Both the position numbers and the translations under genes were made by a program. This document shows positions 50,608-57,493 of a stretch of DNA of 57,493 bases, one piece after another; position 1 is the stretch's first letter; each line of letters begins with the position of its first letter. This DNA comes from an uncultured Collinsella sp. (GTDB taxonomy: Bacteria > Actinomycetota > Coriobacteriia > Coriobacteriales > Coriobacteriaceae), in assembly GCA_900550195.1 (NCBI GenBank), contig URRB01000017.1:1-57493 (forward strand), given 5' to 3'. The notes beneath the pieces were generated by a model. It was not told the origin of the DNA. It made no database searches and saw only the letters and a program-made list of their open reading frames with translations.

Positions 50608-52071
50608 ATGACGAAGACCAAGGCACAGCAGATTATGGCGGCGACCGAGGCTCGCGCGGCTGACGACGTCACCGCAGCCATCAAAGATATCGCTACCGAG
50701 TTTGAACCATATATCATCAAGCAGCGCCGGCACTTCCATAAGCACCCGGAGCTGAGCCTTGCCGAGGAGCGCACGACCTCCGACATCGCCAACCAGCTCG
50801 ACGCCATGAATATCCCCTACGAGCGTCCGCTCAAGACCGGCTTGGTGGCAACGCTTCGCGGTACCGCGCCGGATGCCTACCGCGAGGACGGCACGCCACG
50901 CCGCCGCATCCTGCTGCGCGCCGACATCGACGCCCTGCCCGTCACCGAGCAGACCGGCGAGGAGTTCGCCAGCGTCAACGAGGGCTGCATGCACGCCTGC
51001 GGCCACGACTGCCATATCGCCATGATGCTCGGAACGCTGCAGATCCTGCGCCATATGACCGACGACATCCACGGCGAAGTCCGCATCGTCTTCCAGCCCA
51101 GCGAGGAAAACGGCCAGGGCGCCAAGCTCATGATCGGCACGGGCGTGCTCGACGGCGTCGATGGTGCCTACGCCGCGCATATCTGGAGCGAGGTTGACGC
51201 CGGCACTGTAAGCTGCGAGCCCGGTCCGCGCATGGCCAATACCGACTGGTTCCGTATCGATGTACGCGGCACCTCGTGCCATGGCGCCATGCCCCAGCGC
51301 GGTCACGACGCCGTCATGGTTGCCGCCGAGATCGTCAACGCCCTGCAAACCATCGTTTCGCGCGAAATCAGCCCCTACGAGCCGGCCGTCATCACCGTCG
51401 GCGAGCTGCACGGCGGCACCGCGCGCAACGTTATCGCCGGCACGGCCTACCTCGCCGGCACAGTGCGCACCTACGGCGATTCGACCCACGAGGAAATGCC
51501 GGAGCTCATGCGCCGCATCGTGGAGCATACCGCGGCAGCTCTGGGCGCCGAGGCAGAGCTCACCGACTACACCATCGCCAACTACAAGGTCGAAAACGAC
51601 GCCGCCTCGAGCGAGCGCTGCCGTCAGGCTGTAATCAAGTGCCTGGGCCCCACCGGCCAAGGCCATTATCGCGGCACGCTTTCGGGCGAGGATTTTTCGG
51701 AGTACCTGCGTCGCGTACCGGGCGTGCTCGCCTTTGTAGGTACGCGCAACCCCAAGATTGGCGCCACGTACGCCCAACATTCCTGCTTCTACAAGATCGA
51801 CGAGACCGTGCTGGCAAAGGGCTCCATGGTGGCCGCCCAGTATGCTATCGACTTTTTGGCCGAGCCCACGCAAGAGGAGCTCGACGGCCCCGCGATTACC
51901 GCGGTCGCCGAAACCAACCCCGATCTGGCCGCCAAGTTGCGCTCTGCCAAAGCGACGACCGCCGAGGCTCGCGACGCCATCCATGATGCCCGAACGGCTC
52001 GCCATGCCGCGATCAAGGGCATCCACGAAGCCCGCGCTGCTGCACGCCGCGAGGAGAAGCACGACGAGTAG
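50608..52071 (+). CDS. M20 family amidohydrolase/peptidase with Ala-rich C-terminal tail
   Basis: 487 residues. A hippurate hydrolase/aminoacylase-type zinc hydrolase: RADIDALPVTE, MHACGHDCHIAMML, FQPSEENGQGA and TSCHGAMPQRGHDA are typical, with the dimerisation domain between. Beyond about residue 420 it carries a tail of some 65 residues rich in Ala, Arg and His in near-heptad pattern (AKATTAEARDAIHDARTAR), likely a helix or coiled coil absent from most homologues. AAGGAG precedes the start. A frame opening at 49873 upstream is antisense to the neighbour and not used. Confidence 0.92.
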   Translation: MTKTKAQQIMAATEARAADDVTAAIKDIATEFEPYIIKQRRHFHKHPELSLAEERTTSDIANQLDAMNIPYERPLKTGLVATLRGTAPDAYREDGTPRRRILLRADIDALPVTEQTGEEFASVNEGCMHACGHDCHIAMMLGTLQILRHMTDDIHGEVRIVFQPSEENGQGAKLMIGTGVLDGVDGAYAAHIWSEVDAGTVSCEPGPRMANTDWFRIDVRGTSCHGAMPQRGHDAVMVAAEIVNALQTIVSREISPYEPAVITVGELHGGTARNVIAGTAYLAGTVRTYGDSTHEEMPELMRRIVEHTAAALGAEAELTDYTIANYKVENDAASSERCRQAVIKCLGPTGQGHYRGTLSGEDFSEYLRRVPGVLAFVGTRNPKIGATYAQHSCFYKIDETVLAKGSMVAAQYAIDFLAEPTQEELDGPAITAVAETNPDLAAKLRSAKATTAEARDAIHDARTARHAAIKGIHEARAAARREEKHDE

Positions 52072-52117
52072 TCGATTCGCTGGCATCTCGCAGTCATAGC
52101 CACATCGCGATGTCAAA

Positions 52118-52151
52118 GCGGGGGCGGACGTTTCGACACGTCCGCCCCCGC
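52118..52151. terminator. Bidirectional terminator between the M20 gene and the zinc-ribbon gene
   Basis: Perfect 13-bp stem GCGGGGGCGGACG and complement with an 8-base loop, between two convergent genes; the minus-strand side is followed by TTTGAC. Confidence 0.75.
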
Positions 52152-52211
52152 TCATTCTTCAAGCGCTATTTCTACTATTTCTACCCCGTCCCCAAATGGC
52201 AGACGGCATGG

Positions 52212-53477
52212 CTACTCGTCCTGAGGTTCCTCGTCAGAGCTTGGCTCGGACGCCGACTCAGGTGCAGGTGCCGGCTCAGGCTCAGGCGCAGGCGCAGGCT
52301 CGGGCCCAGATGCCGTCTCAGACTCGGGCGCCGGTTCAGGCTCGGGCGCCGGCGAAGCATCCGGAGCGCTGTAACCCGAAGGAGCGGACTTCTTCTCGAA
52401 GGGCAACACAAAAGTCAGGACGTCGTCCTTATCCTCATCGGCCCACTCGCTTGCATAGCGTGCGGCCCAATAGCCAACGGCACGGTGCTTGAGCATCTTG
52501 CCAAAGACCGTAAGAAATACGGTGACGAAAGCGACCAGCACCAAGAACAGCGCGAGCGTGACGCCGCCGCCGGTAACAATTGCCTCAATACCCGTAGGAC
52601 GATAGTAGTAGCTATACATACCGACAGAGGCAATGGCGCCAAAGACGACCGTCAAGATCCATGTGACAACGTTGGCGACCAGGCCCGTCAAAAACTCGGG
52701 AAGGAACGAAGCACAGAACAGCTTGGTCTTGTTGTGCTTAAACGCCGCCCAGACCCTATCGAGCGAAAACGCGCTCTCGACACGCCCGGTCACCGCAAAG
52801 TGCATCACGGCGATGTCGGCGAACATCTTAAAGAAGACACCCAGAATCGCCGAGGCAATTAGCGCCAGGACAAGCAGGCCGAGCGAACCGAACAGCGCAG
52901 CCTCGAGCGCATAAGAGCCGTAATAAGAATACGAGCTCGCGGCGCCAATTACCACGCCCTCCACCAGCGAAAGCACTACACCGATAACGGGAATGGCAGC
53001 GATAACCTCGAGCACGACCGAAATAACGCTCGAAAAGACTCCGAGACCAAACGACGTGGAACGCATGAGTGGACGGTCCATGCCGTCATCGACCTTGAGC
53101 GACAGATCACGGCCCCACTCGATACCGAAGCCGGAACCGCACACACTCGCAATGCAAGCTGCCAAAAAGCCGATGGCAGCCGCAATGCCGCCAATAACGG
53201 GAATAAACAACACGAGCACCGACACAACGCAAATCAGCGCCGGCAAAAACGCGATTTGGCATACACGCTGAAGTACGCCCGGAGTCTTAGTCATATCTTG
53301 GAACGCCTGAGCCACACAGCCCTTTGGCGCATTCGCCACGGGCGGTTGCGGAACAAACTGCTGGGGCTGAGGCTGTCCCTGGGGAGTGGGGCCAGCGGCA
53401 CCGGCATTAGGAGCACCACACACGCCGCAGAACTTGTCGTTATCGCCCATGGGGGCGCCACACTGCGAGCAGAACAT
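52212..53477 (-). CDS. Zinc-ribbon, DUF4013-like polytopic membrane protein
   Basis: 421 residues. Residues 3-20 form a zinc ribbon (C3, C6, C17, C20), followed by a Pro/Gln-rich linker (PQGQPQPQQFVPQPP), then about six membrane segments from residue 70 to 340 with the pattern of DUF4013 proteins. The tail (last 60 residues) is an almost pure Pro-Glu-Ala repeat (PEPEPAPE type). Function unknown. The start at 53477 follows AAGGG; the frame begins 23 codons earlier. Confidence 0.75.
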   Translation of the reverse strand: MFCSQCGAPMGDNDKFCGVCGAPNAGAAGPTPQGQPQPQQFVPQPPVANAPKGCVAQAFQDMTKTPGVLQRVCQIAFLPALICVVSVLVLFIPVIGGIAAAIGFLAACIASVCGSGFGIEWGRDLSLKVDDGMDRPLMRSTSFGLGVFSSVISVVLEVIAAIPVIGVVLSLVEGVVIGAASSYSYYGSYALEAALFGSLGLLVLALIASAILGVFFKMFADIAVMHFAVTGRVESAFSLDRVWAAFKHNKTKLFCASFLPEFLTGLVANVVTWILTVVFGAIASVGMYSYYYRPTGIEAIVTGGGVTLALFLVLVAFVTVFLTVFGKMLKHRAVGYWAARYASEWADEDKDDVLTFVLPFEKKSAPSGYSAPDASPAPEPEPAPESETASGPEPAPAPEPEPAPAPESASEPSSDEEPQDE

Positions 53478-53627
53478 CGAAATCATCCCTTCGTATCTTG
53501 AGCGAATCACCTGGATCGCAAACGATGTCTTTGGCATCATTATCACCCAATGTGGGGACGAATACTCCTAGATGACGTATTTGCAACGTGCAGGGCGTTA
53601 TTCGATTGTTTGATGAGTGCGTCCGCG

Positions 53628-54650
53628 TTAGTTCGTACCGCGAAAACCCTTGCCGACGATCTCGGAACTGTCGACGATCGTGATAAAGGCACCCGGATCG
53701 ACCTCGCGCGCATAGCGGCGCAGTTGCACGGCCTCGCGACGGCTCAGCACGCTCATGATCACCGTCACGCACTTGCCCGAGAAGGCACCGTAGCCGCGGC
53801 TGATGGTCGCCGTGCGGTTGAGATGCTTGACGATAAACTCCTCGACCTTAAGGGGCTCGGAACAAATGACCGTGCAGACCTTACGAAGATGGATGCTCTC
53901 GATGGCCTTGTCGACCACAAGCGTCTTGGCAAACAGGCCGAGCACGCAATACAGACCGACACGCGGGCCATACAAAAAGGCCGCGATGGTCACGATGCCG
54001 ATATCGACCAACAGCAGGGCGCGACCAATCTCGAGCGTGGTGCGGCGTTTGAGGATCATAGCGAGAATGTCCGTGCCGCCCGTCGAGGCGCCAATATCAA
54101 AGACAATAGCGCTGCCGAGCGCCGGCAAGATGACGGCAAAGCACAGGTCGAGCCACATATCGCCCGTCATCGAGACATCGGTCGGAATAAAGAGCTCAAA
54201 CAGCGAAACATAGGCGGACAGCGCAAACGAGGCGAAGACACTCCACAGGATTGCCTTGCGCTCCAAAAAGATAAAGCCCAAAACGACGAGAACCGCGTTG
54301 ATAATCCACATAAAGACGCCGACGGGCAGGGTCGGGAACAGCGTGGACAGAATGACCGACACGCCCGAGGTGCCGCCAAAAGCAAAGTGATTAGGGGTTT
54401 TAAACGCAACGATGGCAAAGGCCGTAAGAATCAGGCCCAGATTGAGCTCGGCAAAAAAGCGCGGAAAGCCCGGCTCCTGGCTGCGCTTTTGACCGGCACG
54501 CTCGCCGCGCTCGATATCGGTGCGATCGACCACGCGCTCCATCGGCACCACGGGAGGACGATGCATCTCCTCGGCAGCACGTGATGCCGCCTCTGCCGCG
54601 GCGGCCTCAATCGCCCATGCCTTGCTTTCTGTTTCGTGCTCGTCGGCCAT
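53628..54650 (-). CDS. YitT family membrane protein (DUF161 + DUF2179)
   Basis: 340 residues. An N-terminal Ala/Glu-rich extension of about 65 residues leads into five or six membrane segments (FGGTSGVSVIL, DIGASTGGTDILAMILKR) and a cytosolic DUF2179 domain (KVCTVICSEPLKVEEFIVKHL ... VIMSVLSRREAVQLRRYARE ... AFITIVDSSEIVGKGF). The family is widespread and of unsettled function; the soluble domain resembles small-ligand regulatory domains. No hairpin terminator is evident in the 80 bases after it. Confidence 0.88.
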   Translation of the reverse strand: MADEHETESKAWAIEAAAAEAASRAAEEMHRPPVVPMERVVDRTDIERGERAGQKRSQEPGFPRFFAELNLGLILTAFAIVAFKTPNHFAFGGTSGVSVILSTLFPTLPVGVFMWIINAVLVVLGFIFLERKAILWSVFASFALSAYVSLFELFIPTDVSMTGDMWLDLCFAVILPALGSAIVFDIGASTGGTDILAMILKRRTTLEIGRALLLVDIGIVTIAAFLYGPRVGLYCVLGLFAKTLVVDKAIESIHLRKVCTVICSEPLKVEEFIVKHLNRTATISRGYGAFSGKCVTVIMSVLSRREAVQLRRYAREVDPGAFITIVDSSEIVGKGFRGTN

Positions 54651-54767
54651 TACGGCAACCCCTCGTTAACAATTTGGAAACAATGCGCCCATTAGGGTAA
54701 CGCGGAACGCGACGATTGCAACCCCTAGTTAGACGAGCGGTATGCCTACATCGGGGGGCATACAAAT

Positions 54768-54805
54768 AACGGCCGGCCACGCTTTTGCTTGCGCGGTCGG
54801 CCGTT
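54768..54805 (-). terminator. Terminator of the Asp23 cluster
   Basis: Stem AACGGCCG/CGGCCGTT with further pairing inward; ATTTGTAT follows on the minus strand. It lies about 55 bases past the asp23 stop, beyond the post-stop repeat. Confidence 0.65.
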
Positions 54806-54815
54806 TAACGTTTTC

Positions 54816-54861
54816 GCAGATAAAATCTGCCAAAACAAACCTGTCCCTTTTTGGAAGGTTA
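54816..54861 (-). repeat. Post-stop GGGACAGGTT repeat after asp23
   Basis: From the asp23 stop the minus strand reads CCTTCCAAAAAGGGACAGG, then TTTGTTTTGGCAGATTTTATCTGC. It matches the rph element (28512-28558) over most of about 45 bases, with the core AAAGGGACAGGTTT and the GATTTTATCTG end in common. Confidence 0.7.
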
Positions 54862-55374
54862 TTCGTGCTGGCTGGTGCGGTGCTCGTACTCCTCGGGGGT
54901 GATGACGTCCTCGATACGCAGGTTGACACCCGCCACCTCAAGGCCGGTCATCGCGGCAAGGCGCTCGGTGACACGTGCCTTGACATCGTCGAAGATCGCG
55001 GGCGCATAGGCGCCGTACTCGATGATGACGGAGATGTTGACGACCACGCGATTGTCATCGGTGACCTCGACCGTCACGCCCTTGGTCAGATTCTCGGCAC
55101 CAAACTGCTCCTGCACAAAATGCATGAGGTTACCCTTCATGCCCAGAACGTGTGGAACCTCGCGAGTGGCCATAGCAACGATCTTTTCGATCACACCGTT
55201 GGAATAGGTCAGCGAGTCCTCGGACTCGTCCGCTTCCTCGTCATCCTCATCCACATCGGACTCGGCCTCGACGAGCGCCTCATCCTCGAGCGTTACGTCC
55301 TCGGCCTCGGCGGTGACGGTCTCGTCTGCCTCGAGCTCGGTATCGGCCACATCGACCTTCGTATTAAAAGCCAT
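54859..55374 (-). CDS. Asp23/Gls24 family envelope stress response protein
   Basis: 171 residues. The first 55 residues are strongly acidic (DEDDEEADESED) and unlike the basic or neutral tails of many homologues. The Asp23 domain follows: YSNGVIEKIVAMATREVPHV, VTVEVTDDNRVVVNISVIIEYG, VKARVTERLAAMTGLEVAGVNLRIEDV. In Staphylococcus Asp23 is a membrane-attached cell-wall stress protein held by AmaP, which is encoded two genes upstream here. Confidence 0.9.
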   Translation of the reverse strand: MAFNTKVDVADTELEADETVTAEAEDVTLEDEALVEAESDVDEDDEEADESEDSLTYSNGVIEKIVAMATREVPHVLGMKGNLMHFVQEQFGAENLTKGVTVEVTDDNRVVVNISVIIEYGAYAPAIFDDVKARVTERLAAMTGLEVAGVNLRIEDVITPEEYEHRTSQHE

Positions 55375-55418
55375 GGTTCCTCCTTATGCCTGCCGCGGAT
55401 GCGACAGTCGAATACATA

Positions 55419-55796
55419 TTAGCGGCCGCTAAACAGACGGCCGAAGAAGTTGACGATCCCGTTCTCGCCGTCGCGAATTTGGCCGATCACGGCGCCGATC
55501 AGCACGAAGAATGCAATGACGAGCGTGTCCCACAGGCCGAGCGTGAGCACCAACACGGCGAGGATAAAGCCAGCGACGGCACCGAGCGTGGTGTTGGGAT
55601 GACGCACAGCATAGCTCCAGATGGCAGCGCCCGTACCCTTGATGAGACCCATAGCCTCGTCAAAATCCGCGGCTGCCGCGTCTTGTAACTCAGTTGCCTC
55701 TGCTTTGGAATCAACAGGTTCGCTCGCCGGCGTGGCGCTCTGGTCAATCGTCAGGCGCGGCGTACGAGCGGTCTTATCTTGATTGGTATCACTCAC
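55419..55796 (-). CDS. DUF2273-type small membrane protein
   Basis: 125 residues. A soluble acidic N-terminal half of about 60 residues, then two close membrane segments (TTLGAVAGFILAVLVLTLGLW and TLVIAFFVLIGAVIGQI) and a short RDGENGIVNFFGRLFSGR tail, the DUF2273 pattern. Such proteins sit between amaP and asp23 in other bacteria. The start is a GTG at 55796, behind GGAGG and overlapping the amaP stop by 8 bases. Confidence 0.85.
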   Translation of the reverse strand: MSDTNQDKTARTPRLTIDQSATPASEPVDSKAEATELQDAAAADFDEAMGLIKGTGAAIWSYAVRHPNTTLGAVAGFILAVLVLTLGLWDTLVIAFFVLIGAVIGQIRDGENGIVNFFGRLFSGR

Positions 55797-56334
55797 CGGA
55801 AACCTCCACGGTCTGGACGGTAGTCTTGGACGGCAAAAAACGGACGCACGTGGTCGTACCCGGCGTGCCGAGCATGGTGTCGCAAGCTTCCTCGATGCGC
55901 TGCTGCATCGCGGTAGCCAAAGATGCCACGTCCTTATCGTCAAGCGCGATAGCCTCGACCTTAAAACGGACGTGCGAATCGTCGGAACCTTGGACGCGGG
56001 CCTCGACATGCTCGATCATCACGCGATCGTCGCGCTCTGCAGCAGCCCTGGCGCACGAAGAAAGCGCCGCGAGCGTGACCTCGATATTGCGCTCCCCCGC
56101 CGGATGCACGCAGGACGGCTCGCGACGAGCAAACATCAGGCGGAAGAAGCTTACCAGCACGCCAATCGCCACAACTCCGCCGCATGCCGTCACGACAATG
56201 CGCGGTATGGGGTCGCGCATCAGCAGCATAAAGCGATACGTATACGGCCCCCAAAACTGGCAGACAAGCGTACCCAGCGCCACGATGGCGGCGGCAAGAT
56301 ACACGATCGCTAGGGCTCGTTTGAGTACGCGCAC
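55789..56334 (-). CDS. amaP: AmaP-like membrane protein (alkaline shock operon)
   Basis: 181 residues. Two N-terminal membrane segments (LAIVYLAAAIVALGTLVCQFW; IVVTACGGVVAIGVLVSFFRLMF) and a soluble C-terminal domain resembling Asp23/AmaP repeats (IEVTLAALSSCARAAAE ... VRFKVEAIALDDKDV). First gene of the amaP-DUF2273-asp23 cluster; it should tether Asp23 to the membrane. Assignment rests on topology, size and neighbours more than on strong motifs. Confidence 0.78.
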   Translation of the reverse strand: MRVLKRALAIVYLAAAIVALGTLVCQFWGPYTYRFMLLMRDPIPRIVVTACGGVVAIGVLVSFFRLMFARREPSCVHPAGERNIEVTLAALSSCARAAAERDDRVMIEHVEARVQGSDDSHVRFKVEAIALDDKDVASLATAMQQRIEEACDTMLGTPGTTTCVRFLPSKTTVQTVEVSGE

Positions 56335-56393
56335 GTGGCGCTCCCTTCAAATCTCGGCTCTCGAAATGCAAAACGGTTCGCATCATTATAAAA

Positions 56394-56431
56394 GAGCCGG
56401 GTCCGGTGCTCTACGCACGCGGATCCGGCTC
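56394..56431 (-). terminator. yebC terminator
   Basis: An 11-bp stem GAGCCGGATCC/GGACCCGGCTC (one wobble) with T4 after it on the minus strand, 70 bases beyond the yebC stop. Confidence 0.75.
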
Positions 56432-56500
56432 ATCTATTCCACGAGGCTTGCATGCTCGCTTCATTATGCCCAGATATGCACGGCTTAACCCGTGCGGGCG

Positions 56501-57307
56501 CTACTCCTCCTCGAGGGCAGCGATGACCTCGTCGGTCATGTCCATGGTGCTGTAAACATCCTGGACGTCGTCGAGCTCCTCAAGACGGTCGATGAGGCGC
56601 TGAACCTTCTTGGCGTCGGCGCCGGAGACCTCGGTCGGGGTGGTCGGGACCATGGTGGTCTCGGAGCCCTTGACCTGGACGCCCTGCTCCTCGAGCGCCT
56701 TGGAGACAGCCATGACCTCGTTGGCAGTAGTCCAGACGATCCACTCCTCGCCGGCATCCTCGTAGTCCTCGCCACCGGCCTCGGCGATGGCCATCATGAA
56801 CTCATCCTCGTCACCGGCAGCACCGTTGGCGATCATGGTCTCCTTCTTGGCGTTCTCGTCCAGGATCTCCTTGGCGACGACGATCTGGCCCTTGCGCTCA
56901 AACTGGAAGGCGACGGAGCCGGAGGTGCCCAGGTTGCCACCAGCGTGGGAGAAGGCGGAACGGACATCAGCGGCGGTACGGTTGCGGTTGTCGGTCAGGC
57001 AGTCGACGTAGACGGCGACACCGGCGGGACCGTAGCCCTCGTACACGATGTTCTCGTAGACGGCGGCATCGGCACCCGAACCAAAAGCCTTGTCGATAGC
57101 GGACTTGATCTTGTCCTTAGGCATGGACTGAGCCTTGGCCTTGGCAACGGCAGCGGCGAGGCTGGCGTTGTTCTCGGGCAGCGGGTCACCGCCGAGACGG
57201 GCAGCAACGGTGATGTTGCGGCTGAGCTTGGAGAAGAGGGCGGAACGCTTGGCGTCCTGCGCGCCCTTACGATGCTTGGTTGTGGCCCACTTAGAGTGTC
57301 CGGACAT
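56501..57307 (-). CDS. yebC: YebC/TACO1 family protein (translation/transcription factor)
   Basis: 268 residues. MSGHSKWATTKHRKGAQDAKR opens the family; NPxxNxxLxxAI appears as DPLPENNASLAAAVAKAK, and YEGYGPAGVAVYVDCLTDNRNRT and the acidic C-terminal region (ELDDVQDVYSTMD) are typical. YebC proteins were annotated as transcription regulators (PmpR) and are now also linked to ribosomes stalled on proline-rich stretches. No resolvase (ruvC) follows; the Asp23 cluster lies downstream. The remaining 57308-57493 contains no gene I can support. Confidence 0.95.
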   Translation of the reverse strand: MSGHSKWATTKHRKGAQDAKRSALFSKLSRNITVAARLGGDPLPENNASLAAAVAKAKAQSMPKDKIKSAIDKAFGSGADAAVYENIVYEGYGPAGVAVYVDCLTDNRNRTAADVRSAFSHAGGNLGTSGSVAFQFERKGQIVVAKEILDENAKKETMIANGAAGDEDEFMMAIAEAGGEDYEDAGEEWIVWTTANEVMAVSKALEEQGVQVKGSETTMVPTTPTEVSGADAKKVQRLIDRLEELDDVQDVYSTMDMTDEVIAALEEE

Positions 57308-57493
57308 ACGTGTCTCCTATCGGTTTCGACCTAAAGCCCAGCGCAGATGCTCGGGCAATATAAACAAACGTCGTTATGATATACCTACTGGCCTGCGAGA
57401 TAAACCCCAAAATGAAGGCGTCGTGATGATGTCCCCTTTGCCTTGATTATCAACTTCATCCGAACACTTCCCACATTCATCCGCACATGTGCG

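Noticed and set aside
50452..52155. Upstream 568-codon extension of the amidohydrolase open frame (1117 codons in all)
   Set aside because: It is the exact antisense of the M20 gene, has no family similarity and lacks a ribosome site; the metal-binding amidohydrolase starts near 50451.
1..57493. CRISPR array or prophage
   Set aside because: No regularly spaced short repeats, cas genes, integrase or phage structural genes were seen; the only tandem repeats are the 186-bp units after tRNA-Val.

Overview
The window looks like chromosomal DNA from a high-GC member of the Coriobacteriia, most probably Collinsella or a close relative. This rests on the GC-rich codon use, Firmicute-like conserved gene blocks carried in an actinobacterial-type genome, and the character of the intergenic repeats; there is no rRNA here to confirm it. 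It is densely packed, mostly on the minus strand, with about 46 protein genes, three tRNAs, two riboswitches and an unusually rich set of palindromic intergenic elements.

Layout. 1-1660: tRNA-Thr, then a single-gene HipA-like kinase with its own DNA-binding head behind a 27-bp inverted repeat. 1688-7219 (minus): disA-ispD-ispF-cysS-rlmB-yacP, the order known from Bacillus with some genes missing; it covers c-di-AMP synthesis, isoprenoid precursors, Cys-tRNA, 23S rRNA methylation and a NYN nuclease. 7365-10008 (plus): a Mn2+ riboswitch and mntP, then a hipB-hipA toxin-antitoxin pair. 10135-14449: pepD and clpC. 14642-19754: a 1479-residue 2-hydroxyacyl-CoA dehydratase activase-type protein with a TetR regulator and a matching palindrome. 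20036-25706: a DUF2798 membrane protein, a ThrE-type exporter, a lysyl-tRNA synthetase fused to a tRNA-binding domain, greA and tatA. 25819-34847: tRNA-Pro, ispE-veg, dtd, rdgB, rph, murI, a HAD phosphatase, a MurE-type ligase and asnB. 35035-35791: tRNA-Val followed by a 186-bp-period tandem repeat that copies the tRNA 3' end, then a MITE-like element. 35909-40797: argC-argJ-argB-argD. 41055-45430: an FMN-riboswitch-controlled operon of RibU, a fused EcfA-EcfA' ATPase, EcfT and two flavin-type split-barrel proteins. 45541-48194: groES-groEL between long nested palindromes. 48802-52071: two divergent amidohydrolase/peptidase genes. 52212-57307: a zinc-ribbon membrane protein, a YitT protein, the Asp23 cluster (amaP-DUF2273-asp23) and yebC.

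The main novelty candidates are not classical genes. They are (i) the self-contained HTH-HipA kinase with a large operator-like repeat, (ii) several kinds of nested palindrome placed beside housekeeping genes, (iii) a post-stop-codon repeat with a GGGACAGGTT core after three unrelated genes, (iv) a pair of hairpins with an identical loop and compensating stems after lysS and dtd, and (v) the tRNA-Val 3'-end array with three consecutive terminators. All positions and starts were read by eye; no search or folding program was run.
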